From Opitutia bacterium Tous-C1TDCM (GTDB taxonomy: Bacteria; Verrucomicrobiota; Verrucomicrobiia; Opitutales; Opitutaceae): DNA of 36,719 nucleotides. This document shows positions 1 through 7,655 of the stretch, piece by piece. Position 1 is the first letter of the stretch. Each line of letters starts with the position of its first letter. A program made the position numbers and the translations under genes. Below the pieces are notes generated by a model. That model did not search any database. It was not told the origin of the DNA and saw only the letters and a list, made by a program, of their open reading frames with translations. The stretch covers positions 1 to 36,719 of the forward strand of contig NEUS01000028.1 in NCBI GenBank assembly GCA_002288455.1, read 5' to 3'.

Positions 1-72
1 TACAACCGCTCCCGCCGCCACTCCGCCCTCCATTACCTCAGCCCCCTCGACTTCGAGGCCTCTCTCACCTAA
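1..72 (+). CDS. IS3-family transposase (OrfB), C-terminal end only
   Basis: Only the last 23 codons are inside the window; the gene begins upstream. Frame 1 reads YNRSRRHSALHYLSPLDFEA, followed by three residues and a TAA stop. The pattern YN-x-RR-x-HSAL-x-YLSP-x-x-F is the classic end of the DDE integrase domain of IS3-family transposases, which carry out cut-and-copy transposition through a circular intermediate. Right after the stop lies a small hairpin (ACACGC at 82-87 pairing with GCGTGT at 93-98) and then the likely terminal repeat. Whether the element is complete and active cannot be judged from the fragment seen. The family call is secure from the motif; the subgroup is not. Confidence 0.88.
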   Translation, partial: YNRSRRHSALHYLSPLDFEASLT

Positions 73-120
73 CCAAAAACCACACGCTCAACGCGTGTCC
101 GAATTATCCGGGGAAGCACA
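1..120 (+). mobile_element. Right end of an IS3-family insertion sequence
   Basis: The element runs into the window from the left. After the transposase stop at 72 comes a short stretch and then, at about 96-120, a sequence whose reverse complement starts TGTGCTTCCCCGGATAATTC and continues GGACAC. IS3-family left and right ends typically begin TG, carry a CCCC block and a GGACA block, so this is a good candidate for the right terminal inverted repeat. The outer boundary (about 118-120) is approximate because the left end and the target duplication lie outside the window. Confidence 0.7.
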
Positions 121-224
121 CCCCAAACTCCGAACCCCGAACTCCGAACTTTAAATTCCGCGGCAGCGACGTCCGTTTTCCCAATCCCGTATTTCCAATT
201 CCGAATTTCCAATTCCTTCGAACC
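121..224. repeat. Low-complexity direct repeats between the IS end and the sulfatase gene
   Basis: Short imperfect direct repeats: three CCGAACxCCGAAC-like units at about 127-150 and two copies of TTCCAATTCC-like units around 190-216. They resemble the other short-period intergenic repeats of this window in style but not in exact sequence. The stretch holds no gene. No convincing ribosome binding site for the ATG at 225 is visible in it. Confidence 0.6.
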
Positions 225-1628
225 ATGAAACTGATCCGTTGCCTTTTCCTGATGGTCGCGTGCGCGGTGGCGCCTGGGTTGCGCGCGGCGGAGCGGCCGC
301 ATCTGGTGATCTTCATCTCGGATGACCACACGCGGCTTGATTCGACGGTGTACGGATCGCGCGATGTGCGCACTCCGCACATGGACCGCGTGGCGGCGGC
401 GGGGCTGACGTTCGATCGTGCCTTTGTCGCTTCGCCGAGTTGCGCGCCGAGCCGGGCCGCGTTGCTCACCGGTCTGATGCCCGCGCGCAACGGCGCGGAA
501 GCCAACCACAGCAAGCCGCGGGCGGAGTTGAAGAAGTTGCCCGCCTACCTGCAGGAGCTGGGCTACGAGGTCGTTTCCTTCGGCAAGGTCTCCCATTACC
601 GGCACACGGCGGACTACGGTTTCGACCACGGGGCCAACGACACCTTCCACGATGCCGAGGCGATTCCGGCGGCGTTGAAGTGGCTGCGCGAACGCAAGGG
701 CGGCCGCCCGCTCTGCCTCTTCGTCGGGACCAATTGGCCGCATGTGCCGTGGCCGCTGACGGGCGAAGGTTACAAGCCCGGGGATGTGATGGTGCCTCCG
801 GGCCACGTCGACACGCCGGTCACGCGCGAGGCGCGGGCGCGCTACTACGCGGCGGTCGCGCGCATGGACCAGGACCTGGGGGCGGTTTACGACGCGGCCA
901 ACGCCGTGCTTGGGACCAATCTCGTGTTTCTCGCCACGGCCGACCACGGCGCGCAATGGCCGATGAGCAAGTGGAGTTGTTACGACGCCGGCATCCGCAC
1001 GCCGCTGCTTGCCGTGTGGCCCGGGAAGATCCGGCCGGGCCAACGCACCGACGCGATGGTAAGCTGGGTGGACATTTTGCCGACGCTGGTGGAACTCGGC
1101 GGCGGCAAGCCGGCGGCGGAACTGGACGGGCGTTCGTTCGCGGCGGTGCTGACGGAGCCGGCGCGGGCCCACCGCGACCGCATTTTTACCACGCACAGCA
1201 GCGACGGGCAGATGAACATCTATCCGATCCGCAGCGTGCGCACGGCCGACTTCAAATACATCCGCAATCTGCACCCCGAGTTTTACTATTCGACGCACGT
1301 CGATCTCGCGCAGCCGGTGGACGGCGCGCTGTACTACGCCAGCTGGCGCGAGGCGGGAAAGACGGACCCCGCGGCCGCGGCCATCGTGGCGCGCTACCAC
1401 GTGCGTCCGGCCGAGGAGCTCTACGACCTGCGGAACGATCCGCATGAGCAGAAGAATCTCGCCGCCGATCCCGCGCACGCCGCGCGGCTGGCCGCGTTGC
1501 GCGCCGAACTCGACGCGTGGATGCGCGCGCAGGGCGATGAGGGGAAAGTCTACGGCAAACCGCGCCTGCTCACCGATCCCGAACGCGACAAGCCGCCGGC
1601 GAAGGCCGCGGCTAAGAAGAAAAAGTAA
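225..1628 (+). CDS. Secreted Cys-type sulfatase
   Basis: A 467-residue arylsulfatase-family enzyme, expected to hydrolyse sulfate esters of a polysaccharide or glycan outside the cytoplasm. A signal peptide is clear (residues 1 to about 21, ending LRA-AE). The fold begins with HLVIFISDDHTR, supplying the Asp pair (D33, D34) that binds calcium. The active-site motif CAPSRAALLTG places the formylglycine precursor Cys at residue 73, so a formylglycine-generating or radical SAM maturase encoded elsewhere is required; none is in this window. The length is normal for the family. The C terminus is lysine-rich (AKAAAKKKK), possibly just a tail. The next gene starts 62 bases downstream on the same strand, so co-transcription is plausible. 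The exact substrate cannot be read from the sequence. Confidence 0.92.
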   Translation: MKLIRCLFLMVACAVAPGLRAAERPHLVIFISDDHTRLDSTVYGSRDVRTPHMDRVAAAGLTFDRAFVASPSCAPSRAALLTGLMPARNGAEANHSKPRAELKKLPAYLQELGYEVVSFGKVSHYRHTADYGFDHGANDTFHDAEAIPAALKWLRERKGGRPLCLFVGTNWPHVPWPLTGEGYKPGDVMVPPGHVDTPVTREARARYYAAVARMDQDLGAVYDAANAVLGTNLVFLATADHGAQWPMSKWSCYDAGIRTPLLAVWPGKIRPGQRTDAMVSWVDILPTLVELGGGKPAAELDGRSFAAVLTEPARAHRDRIFTTHSSDGQMNIYPIRSVRTADFKYIRNLHPEFYYSTHVDLAQPVDGALYYASWREAGKTDPAAAAIVARYHVRPAEELYDLRNDPHEQKNLAADPAHAARLAALRAELDAWMRAQGDEGKVYGKPRLLTDPERDKPPAKAAAKKKK

Positions 1629-1690
1629 CGCCTCCGCGCCGGCGCGATAGGATTGCACCCGGGCCCGCGGCGCGGCTTGGCTGGGGCATC

Positions 1691-3676
1691 ATGCGTTTAT
1701 CCCTCGGCGTGCGGATGTGGTGGCTTGGGCTTTGGGCGGCGGTCGCGTTGCCGGCGGCGGAGCCGGTTTACGACGTCGTCGTTTACGGCGGCAACGCCGC
1801 CGGCGTGATCACCGCGGTGCAGGTCGCGCGCATGGGCGGATCGGTCGTGTTGCTCGAGCCCGGTCCGGCCCTTGGCGGGCTCACGGCGGGTGGACTCGGG
1901 GCGACGGATGTCGGCGATCCGCGCGCGGTCGGCGGGCTGACGCACGAGTTTTACCGCCTGATCCACGAACATTACCAACGGCCGGAAAACTGGCGCCGCG
2001 AAACGCGGGCCGCGTACGTGCCGCGGCATCCGTTGGCGGTGTCGGATTCGCTGGGCCTGCATTGGTTTTTCGAGCCGCACGTCGCGACCAAGGTGCTGGG
2101 CGATCTGCTGGCCGCGGCCAAGGTGCCCGTGCACCTCAACGCCCGGCTCGACCGGGCGAAGGGCGTCCGGAAAACGGATACGAAGATCGAGGCGATTGCT
2201 TTGCGCGACGGCCGCAGCTTCGTCGGCAGAACTTTCATCGATCTCACGTACGAGGGCGACCTCATGGCGGCGGCGGGCGTGAGTTACCGGATCGGCCGCG
2301 AGGCGAACCGCGAATTCGGCGAGACGCTCAACGGCATCCGTTTCCTCGCGCCCGAGCGCACGGCGGGAATCTCGCCCTTTGTCCGACCCGGCGACCCGGC
2401 GAGCGGGCTGTTGCCGAACGTCGCGGCGCGGGCGCCCGGGGCGGAGGGCGAGGCGGACGGTGCCGTCCAGGCCTACAACTTCCGCCTCTGTCTCACGGAC
2501 CGTCCCGACAACCGGGTGCCGATCGAGCGCCCCGCGACGTACAACCCGCTCAACTACGAATTGATTCTGCGGTCCCTCGGCGGCGAGGCCGCGCGGCCCG
2601 GGCCGCAGTTGTTCGCACTCACGCCGATGCCGAACCGGAAGACCGACACCAACAACCGTGGGATGTTTTCCACCGACTACGTGGGGCGCAGCACCGGCTG
2701 GGCGGAGGCGTCGGACGAAGCGCGCGCGTTGCTGTGGCAGGAGCACAAGGACTACACCGCGGGGCTGCTCTGGTTTCTGGCGCACGATCCGCGCGTGCCG
2801 GCGGCGACGCGCCGCGAGACCGCGCGCTGGGGTTTGGCGCGGGACGAATTTGCCGCGACGGGGCATTGGCCGTTCCAACTGTACGTGCGGGAGGCGCGCC
2901 GCCTGCGCGGCGAGTACACGGTGACGGAACTCGACAGCCGGCGGAAGACGACGGTGCCCGATCCCGTGGCGCTGGCGTCGTACGCGTTGGATTCGCACGT
3001 CGTCGGCTACTTCGCCGATGCCGAAGGCCGGTTGCGGATCGAGGGGGCGTTTTTCGAAAACATCCGCGCCTTCCCGATCAGCTACCGCGCGCTGCTGCCG
3101 CGCCGCGCCGAGAGCACCAATCTGCTCGTGCCCGTCTGTCTCTCGGCGACGCATGCGGCCTACGGCTCGGTGCGGATGGAGCCGGTGTTCATGATGCTCG
3201 GGCAGGCGGCGGGGACCGCGGCGATGCTCGCGTTGCAGCGCGGCGTCGCGTTGCACGACCTGCCGTATGCGGACTTGGAAAAACGTCTGCGGGCCGACGG
3301 CCAGGTGCTCGCGCTCGGGGCCCGAGGGACCGAGGGCGGCCGGGCGCGCGGCCCGGCCAGTCCGGAGGCCGTGGCTGCGGTGGCGAAGTTGCAGGCGGCC
3401 GATTTTCTCGCGCCGGCGGACGCGTCTACGAATTTCTGGCAAAACGCGGCGCGGCCCGGGGCGAGTTGCGAGGCGGAGCGCGTGACCGCGCTGGTGGTGG
3501 CGGCGGCGCAGCGGTTCGACCGCGACGTCGCCGGTCCGGCCGCGGCGCTCGGAGTGCTGTCGGCCCGCGGCGCAGTGCTCGATGCGCCGGCGTGGCTCGG
3601 GCGCCTGAAGCCGCGGACGCTGTGCGCCGGCGAGCACGTCTCCGAATTGCTGATCGCGTTGGCGGCGCTTTATTGA
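1691..3676 (+). CDS. Secreted FAD-dependent oxidoreductase
   Basis: A 661-residue protein of the FAD_oxidored family common in Verrucomicrobiota and Planctomycetota. Residues 1 to about 23 form a signal peptide (WLGLWAAVALPAAE). The mature protein opens with a Rossmann dinucleotide-binding segment, YDVVVYGGNAAGVITAVQVA, at about 26-45, followed by an acidic strand end (LLEPG) that would bind the ribose of FAD, and then GGLTAGGLGATD. The C-terminal part repeats a family pattern (SATHAAYGSVRMEP and GQAAGTAAMLA, about 495-520), typical of the second half of the FAD domain. The last 100 or so residues form an extra alanine-rich region of unknown role. The substrate is unknown; export and the neighbouring sulfatase suggest work on carbohydrate-derived material, which is inference. 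The ATG at 1691 is chosen because it precedes the signal peptide directly. Confidence 0.88.
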   Translation: MRLSLGVRMWWLGLWAAVALPAAEPVYDVVVYGGNAAGVITAVQVARMGGSVVLLEPGPALGGLTAGGLGATDVGDPRAVGGLTHEFYRLIHEHYQRPENWRRETRAAYVPRHPLAVSDSLGLHWFFEPHVATKVLGDLLAAAKVPVHLNARLDRAKGVRKTDTKIEAIALRDGRSFVGRTFIDLTYEGDLMAAAGVSYRIGREANREFGETLNGIRFLAPERTAGISPFVRPGDPASGLLPNVAARAPGAEGEADGAVQAYNFRLCLTDRPDNRVPIERPATYNPLNYELILRSLGGEAARPGPQLFALTPMPNRKTDTNNRGMFSTDYVGRSTGWAEASDEARALLWQEHKDYTAGLLWFLAHDPRVPAATRRETARWGLARDEFAATGHWPFQLYVREARRLRGEYTVTELDSRRKTTVPDPVALASYALDSHVVGYFADAEGRLRIEGAFFENIRAFPISYRALLPRRAESTNLLVPVCLSATHAAYGSVRMEPVFMMLGQAAGTAAMLALQRGVALHDLPYADLEKRLRADGQVLALGARGTEGGRARGPASPEAVAAVAKLQAADFLAPADASTNFWQNAARPGASCEAERVTALVVAAAQRFDRDVAGPAAALGVLSARGAVLDAPAWLGRLKPRTLCAGEHVSELLIALAALY

Positions 3677-3951
3677 ACCGGGTTCAGGCGGTTCGATTCA
3701 ACCGCGGATTGGGCAGAATGCGCGGATCCAGACGATGGAGGCGGAGACCACGACCTGCGCGGCTTCCGCCGCGGAGGTGGCGGCGTCGGATTCGGCATGA
3801 GGCGATCATCCGGGCCGGCCCGCGACATCCGTGGTTCCAACCCCGAGCGGCCGCGGAATGCGGAAAGACCGATGGGGCGGACCTGCGGCGCGGATTGCGC
3901 GGTGAATGCCGCCTCCGTGGCGACAGTGATTCACGCGGCGCCGCTTGCGGC
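3677..3951. repeat. Gap with a degenerate AACCxCGGAT...ATCCGTGGTT inverted repeat
   Basis: This 275-base gap between convergent genes holds no convincing ORF. It contains AACCGCGGAT at 3700-3709 and ATCCGTGGTT at 3827-3836, inverted copies differing at one base, which bound an element of about 137 bases. Inside are further CGGAT-like words (GCGCGGATCC near 3720). The same vocabulary occurs at 18476-18543, so this is probably another worn copy of that repeat family. No obvious T-run terminator is visible for either flanking gene. Confidence 0.5.
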
Positions 3952-4995
3952 TCAGACCGTGGGGTCGAGAATCACTTTCATGTACTTGCCGCCGTCCTTG
4001 GTGCTGAGTTTTTCGAACCAGCCGGCGCCGTCGGCGAGCGGGACGACGGTTTCGATCATCGGTTTCACGTCGACGGAGCCTTCGGCGATGAGCTTGAGGC
4101 AGAGCGGGTACTCGCCGGCGCTCGAGCAGGATCCGAGCAAAGTGAGTTCCTTGGTCACGACGGCTTGGAGCGGGAAGTCCTGGGTCTTGGGCGAGAGGTT
4201 GCCGACGAGGACGCAGGTGCCGCCGCGTTTGAGGACGTTGATCGCGAGGTTGAGCGTCGGGGTGAAGCCGACGACCTCGAAGGCGGTGTCGGCGCCGAGG
4301 CCGCCGGTGATCTGCGCGACTTCGGCGGCGACATCGGCGCGGCCGGAATTGACGGTGTGTGTCGCGCCGAGGCGGCGCGCGAGTTCGAGGCGGTTGTCGG
4401 CGAGGTCGACGGCGACGACCTGGCTCGCGCCGGCCCAGCGCAGGACCTGGATCACAAGCAGGCCGATCATGCCGCTGCCGATGACGACGGCGGTGGAGCC
4501 GGGCGCGATCTTGGTGCGTTGCACGGCGTGCACGGCGATGGAGACGGGTTCGACCATCGCGGCCTGCGCGAAGGGCAGGCTGTCGGGCAATTTGTAGAGG
4601 ATACGCGCGGGCACGGCGAGGCGCTCGGCGAAGGCGCCGTGCTGCTTGTATTCGACGGGGGAGACGCCGACGACGCGGCGGTCGGTGCAGAGGTTGACGT
4701 GGCCGTTTTGGCAGAAGTAGCATTTCCCGCAGTAGATCGTGGAGTCGAAGGTCACGCGGTCGCCGGCGCGCCATTGCGTGACGTGCGGGCCGGTGGCGAC
4801 GATTTCGCCGGAGGCCTCGTGGCCCATGATGAGCGGCGGGTGGCGGCGGCCGGTGGAGCCGTCCCAGCCGTGGATGTCGCTGCCGCAGATGCCGCAGGCG
4901 CGGACCTGCACGACGACGTCGTCGTCACCGGGCATGGGTTCGGGGAAATCGACGTATTCGAGTTTGGACGGGGCGGTGAGGAGAAGGGCTTTCAT
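3952..4995 (-). CDS. Zinc-dependent medium-chain dehydrogenase (sorbitol/threonine dehydrogenase type)
   Basis: A 347-residue cytosolic NAD(P)-dependent alcohol/polyol dehydrogenase. The catalytic zinc ligands are visible in ACGICGSDIHGW (Cys), GHEASGEIV (His, Glu) and MVEPVSIAVHA (Glu). The structural zinc loop has the four cysteines of YCGKCYFCQNGHVNLC. The Rossmann fold shows VIGSGMIGLLVIQVL with GxGxxG, then an acidic residue (VAVDLAD) that favours NAD+ over NADP+. Length and domain order are those of sorbitol, threonine or galactitol-phosphate dehydrogenases; the substrate cannot be told apart by eye. I take the start as the ATG at 4995 (MKALLL), because the 14 codons upstream do not look like family sequence and run toward a repeat at 5022-5056. 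The truncated ribulokinase lies just upstream on the same strand, hinting at a former sugar-catabolism cluster. Confidence 0.9.
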   Translation of the reverse strand: MKALLLTAPSKLEYVDFPEPMPGDDDVVVQVRACGICGSDIHGWDGSTGRRHPPLIMGHEASGEIVATGPHVTQWRAGDRVTFDSTIYCGKCYFCQNGHVNLCTDRRVVGVSPVEYKQHGAFAERLAVPARILYKLPDSLPFAQAAMVEPVSIAVHAVQRTKIAPGSTAVVIGSGMIGLLVIQVLRWAGASQVVAVDLADNRLELARRLGATHTVNSGRADVAAEVAQITGGLGADTAFEVVGFTPTLNLAINVLKRGGTCVLVGNLSPKTQDFPLQAVVTKELTLLGSCSSAGEYPLCLKLIAEGSVDVKPMIETVVPLADGAGWFEKLSTKDGGKYMKVILDPTV

Positions 4996-5021
4996 CGGGA
5001 GATTGGGGCGGACGGGAAGGG

Positions 5022-5056
5022 AACCACTGATGGACACTTACGGGCACTGATGGATG
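5022..5056. repeat. Short copy of an AACCACTGATGG-type intergenic repeat
   Basis: AACCACTGATGGACAC is followed by GGGCACTGATGGATGG, i.e. two CACTGATGG words 20-odd bases apart. This matches the style of the AACCACAGAT repeat at 18476. It lies between the dehydrogenase start and the end of the truncated ribulokinase fragment, right where the kinase reading frame was lost. Confidence 0.5.
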
Positions 5057-5074
5057 GGAAAAAGGGGACGGGGC

Positions 5075-5248
5075 TCAGGCGCGTTGGATTTGCTTGCGGG
5101 CGAGGTTGTCGTCCTTGGGGGTGGGGAGAACAACCTGCTTGCCGGAAGGGAAATTGACGACGGCGGAGCCGAATTCGGCGCCGTCGAGGCAACGGACGAC
5201 GAGGGCGCGGACGGAGTGGGTGCCGTAATCGATGCCGAGGGGGAACAT
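5075..5248 (-). pseudogene. N-terminal remnant of ribulokinase (araB-like FGGY kinase)
   Basis: An open frame of 57 codons beginning ATG at 5248. It starts MFPLGIDYGTHSVRALVVRC, which is the phosphate-1 loop of FGGY carbohydrate kinases (GIDYGTxSVRA) in the form found in ribulokinases, and continues with NFPSGKQ and PKDDNLAR, also ribulokinase-like in the expected order and spacing. Ribulokinases are about 550 residues long; here the frame stops after LARKQIQRA, so only the first strands of the N-terminal ATPase domain remain and the product cannot be a kinase. There is no frameshift inside the fragment, so the loss appears to be a deletion of everything downstream; a repeat (5022-5056) and the dehydrogenase follow directly. 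Whether the fragment is still expressed is unknown. The family assignment rests on pattern recognition of about 50 residues. Confidence 0.72.
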
Positions 5249-5440
5249 AGAGGAAGGCGAAAGGCGAAAGGCGAAAGGCGGAAAATTGGGAAATCGGAAA
5301 ATCGGGAAAGCGGGAAACGGAAAGGCGGGGGAAAAGGCGGGGGTAAAAAGGCGAAAGGCGAAAGGCGGAAATCGGAAAAGCGGAAAACGGGGAAAACGGG
5401 AAAGCTGAAAGCTGACTGCTGAAGGCTGACGGCGGGGTTG
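5249..5440 (+). repeat. Purine-rich tandem repeat tract (GGCGAAA / GGGAAA units)
   Basis: A stretch of about 180 bases on the plus strand is almost all purine apart from the C of GGCGAAA. It has four consecutive AAGGCGA-type heptamers at about 5254-5281, a block of GGGAAATC/CGGAAAATC units, a second run of GGCGAAA heptamers near 5348-5370, and a tail of GCTGAAAGCTGAC units (5401-5430). It lies upstream of the ribulokinase remnant and downstream of the lipoprotein gene terminator. No gene is supported in it. Confidence 0.75.
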
Positions 5441-5446
5441 GGGCGG

Positions 5447-5476
5447 AAAAAAGGCCGGACGTGGGGACGTCCGGCC
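5447..5476 (-). terminator. Rho-independent terminator of the lipoprotein gene
   Basis: GGCCGGACGT (5453-5462) pairs perfectly with ACGTCCGGCC (5467-5476) around a GGGG loop. Read on the minus strand the hairpin is followed by six T residues (complement of 5447-5452). It lies 30 bases after the stop of the minus-strand lipoprotein gene at 5506, exactly where its terminator should be. Confidence 0.9.
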
Positions 5477-5505
5477 GGGGGAGGGAGCGGGAGGCGGCGG
5501 CCGGA

Positions 5506-6423
5506 TCAGCGGCCGGTGACGGAGACCGCGACGTTGACTTCGCCGGAGCCGAAGCCCTTCAGGAAGAGGGAGCCGTTGCCGGGTTTGCCGCCTTCGACGG
5601 TGATGCTGACGAAGGTCTGGCCCTGGGGGACGATGACCTCGGGCATGATGATGGAATCGGGGACGTCGGTGGTGACGTCGAGGAGCGTGCCGCCAGGGGG
5701 CGCGGGGTTGGGCAAGGTGAAGGTGAGGGACTGGCGTTCGCCGGTGCGAAGGGAAAGGGCGGACGGGGAGACGGCGACGCTGCTGGGGTCGATGCGGAAG
5801 GTGCCGACCGGGGAATCGCCGGCGACGCTGTTGACGCGGACCTGGTAGTTGCGGTTGGCCTCGAGGGCGGGGACGAAGAAGCTGAGGGCGTTGGGCGATT
5901 CGAAAACCGTGCGGGCGGGCGTGCCGTTGAAGGCGATGCTGTCCTGCGGGGTGAAGCCGCGGCCAAGCACGCTGACGCGGGCGCCGACGGGACCGCGGTT
6001 GACCTCAAGGGAGAGGACGTAGCGGCGGACGATCTTGACGGTCTCGATGTTGGTGTAGGTTTCCTGCGGGGTGAGGACGTTGTTTCCCTCGACGTTGTAG
6101 TTGACGAGGAAGTAGTAGGCGATCTGGTCGCGGCCGGCGGGCAGCTGGTATTCGAAATCGTAGATGCCTTCGCCGAGGGGGTTGGTCTTGAGATTGTGGG
6201 TCTGGCCGTCGACGACGATGCGCGGGACCATGCCCGTGATCGTGTTGGAGCGTTTCGCAATGCGGAGGCTGAAGGTGTAGATCTGCGACGGATTCTCGGG
6301 CATCGAGGCCGGCGTGAGATTGGTCAGCGTGACGTTTTCGCAGCCCGCGAGGAGCGCGAGGCAGGCCAGGGAGGCGAGCCAGACGAGGAATTTTCTCGCG
6401 GGTGAAATACGGTTGGTGTGCAT
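5506..6423 (-). CDS. Lipoprotein with IPT/TIG-like domain
   Basis: A 305-residue lipoprotein. The N terminus is a lipoprotein signal peptide with lipobox LLAGC (lipidated Cys 28). The following part is rich in beta-strand patterns; about residues 125-215 (LEVNRGPVGARVSVLGRG, DSIAFNGTPA, NALSFFVPA, YQVRVNSVAGDS) matches the IPT/TIG immunoglobulin-like fold, with the typical G-x-xVx-GxGF-x-x-x-D-x-V-x-F-N-G progression. The rest is a further beta-rich segment of the kind seen in calcium-binding or Ig-like repeats. A good ribosome binding site (AGGAA) lies 5 bases before the ATG at 6423, which decides this start over an upstream in-frame ATG. The gene is divergent from the HemW operon with only 41 bases between the two start codons and ends at a strong terminator. 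Its role is unknown; it probably sits at the cell surface or periplasm. Confidence 0.8.
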   Translation of the reverse strand: MHTNRISPARKFLVWLASLACLALLAGCENVTLTNLTPASMPENPSQIYTFSLRIAKRSNTITGMVPRIVVDGQTHNLKTNPLGEGIYDFEYQLPAGRDQIAYYFLVNYNVEGNNVLTPQETYTNIETVKIVRRYVLSLEVNRGPVGARVSVLGRGFTPQDSIAFNGTPARTVFESPNALSFFVPALEANRNYQVRVNSVAGDSPVGTFRIDPSSVAVSPSALSLRTGERQSLTFTLPNPAPPGGTLLDVTTDVPDSIIMPEVIVPQGQTFVSITVEGGKPGNGSLFLKGFGSGEVNVAVSVTGR

Positions 6424-6464
6424 TGAGTTCCTAGAGTGAAAAAACGAGCGGAGAAGCGTTAGTA

Positions 6465-7655
6465 ATGAGTGGCCGTCCGACAGCGCAAGCCAAAGGTGAA
6501 CCGGCGCCGCCGCTCGGTCTCTATGTGCATGTCCCGTTCTGTGCGTCCACTTGCGACTTTTGCGCCTTCTACCAAACCAAGCCGACCGCATCGGGCGTGG
6601 AAGGTTTCCTGGCCGGCATCGCGCAGGAAGCGGAAGCGGTGATTTGGCCGCGGCCGGTGACGACGGTGTTCTGGGGCGGCGGCACGCCGGGGTTGCTGGC
6701 GCCGCGGGATCTCGGCCGGTTGGCGGCGACGATCCGGCGGCACTTCGGCGGGGCGGAGCCGGAGGAATGGTCGGTGGAGATGGCGCCGGCGTCGGTGACG
6801 GACGAGCGGTTGCGCGTGTTAAAGGAATCGGGCGTGACGCGGATTTCGCTCGGGGTGCAGAGTTTCCAACCGGCGTTGCTCGACGCGTTGGGTCGGCAGC
6901 ACACGCGCGAGCAGGTGTTGCGGGCGTACGAACGCGTGCAGCGGGCGGATTTCCGCAGCGTCAATATCGACCTGATGTTCGCGTTGCCCGGCCAGACGGC
7001 GGAGGAGTGGGCGGCGGACGTGCGGGAGGCGGTGGCTTTGGCGCCGGATCATCTGTCGACGTATTGCCTGACCTTCGAGGAAGACACGAAGCTGTGGGTG
7101 AAACTGTCGCAGGGCCGGGTGAAACTGGATCCGGAGCACGAGGCGGCGCTGTACGAATCGACCTGGGCGCAGCTGGGGGCGGCGGGTTTCGCGCAGTACG
7201 AAGTTTCCAATTTCGCGCGGCCCGGCCACACGTGTCGCCACAACGTGAATACCTGGCACATGCACGAATGGGTGGGGCTGGGGCCGTCGGCGGCGTCGCA
7301 GCACGGCGGCTGGCGCGGAGCCAACGTGTCCGACCTGGAGCAATGGCAGAGCGGGCTGGCGGCGGGTGCGCGGATGACGGAGGACCGCGTCGCGCTGGCG
7401 CCGGCGTTGCTGGCGGAGGATGCGTTGATCTTCGGTTTGAGAATGAACGCGGGCGTGGACCTCGGGCCTTGGCAAACGCGGGCGCCGGAAGCGCCGTGGG
7501 GGGCGGTCGAGGCGACGCTGGGGGCGTTGGCGGAGGCGGGCCGGCTGGTGCGGGACGGCGCGACGGTGCGGTTGACGGACCATGGCCGGCTGGTGGCGGA
7601 CGCGGTCGGCGCGGAAATCATGGCGGCCTTTGAACCGATGGCGGTGGACGCATGA
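6465..7655 (+). CDS. hemW: HemW-type radical SAM protein (coproporphyrinogen oxidase-like heme chaperone)
   Basis: A 396-residue cytosolic radical SAM protein. The cluster motif is CASTCDFC (C26, C30, C33), the CxxxCxxC of the HemN/HemW group, preceded by LGLYVHVPFC. Further family marks are FWGGGTPGLL (the GGGTP loop that holds SAM), VEMAPASVT, RISLGVQSF, DLMFALPGQT and, near residue 225-275, YEVSNFARPGHTCRHNVNTW, ending in the HemN C-terminal domain. HemW proteins bind heme and deliver it to cytochromes and lack true coproporphyrinogen dehydrogenase activity; the length (about 380-400) favours HemW over HemN (about 450). It is the first gene of a run of four, and its stop overlaps the next start (ATGA at 7652-7655). 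Two cytochrome-type systems nearby (the CxxCH protein at 11795-14917) could be clients, which is inference. Confidence 0.9.
   Translation: MSGRPTAQAKGEPAPPLGLYVHVPFCASTCDFCAFYQTKPTASGVEGFLAGIAQEAEAVIWPRPVTTVFWGGGTPGLLAPRDLGRLAATIRRHFGGAEPEEWSVEMAPASVTDERLRVLKESGVTRISLGVQSFQPALLDALGRQHTREQVLRAYERVQRADFRSVNIDLMFALPGQTAEEWAADVREAVALAPDHLSTYCLTFEEDTKLWVKLSQGRVKLDPEHEAALYESTWAQLGAAGFAQYEVSNFARPGHTCRHNVNTWHMHEWVGLGPSAASQHGGWRGANVSDLEQWQSGLAAGARMTEDRVALAPALLAEDALIFGLRMNAGVDLGPWQTRAPEAPWGAVEATLGALAEAGRLVRDGATVRLTDHGRLVADAVGAEIMAAFEPMAVDA

Noticed and set aside
1717-5157. A continuous plus-strand open frame of 1146 codons across the FAD oxidoreductase and dehydrogenase
   Set aside because: It overlaps two well-supported genes in other frames, is Arg/Gly/Ala-rich with no motifs, and arises from GC-rich codon use that removes stop codons.
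5075-5248. Frameshift inside the ribulokinase remnant
   Set aside because: On careful re-reading of the minus strand the frame is continuous for all 57 codons; only truncation is supported.
5249-5440. CRISPR array or spacer-repeat locus
   Set aside because: The repeated units are 7 bases long and contiguous, with no regular spacers and no cas genes nearby.
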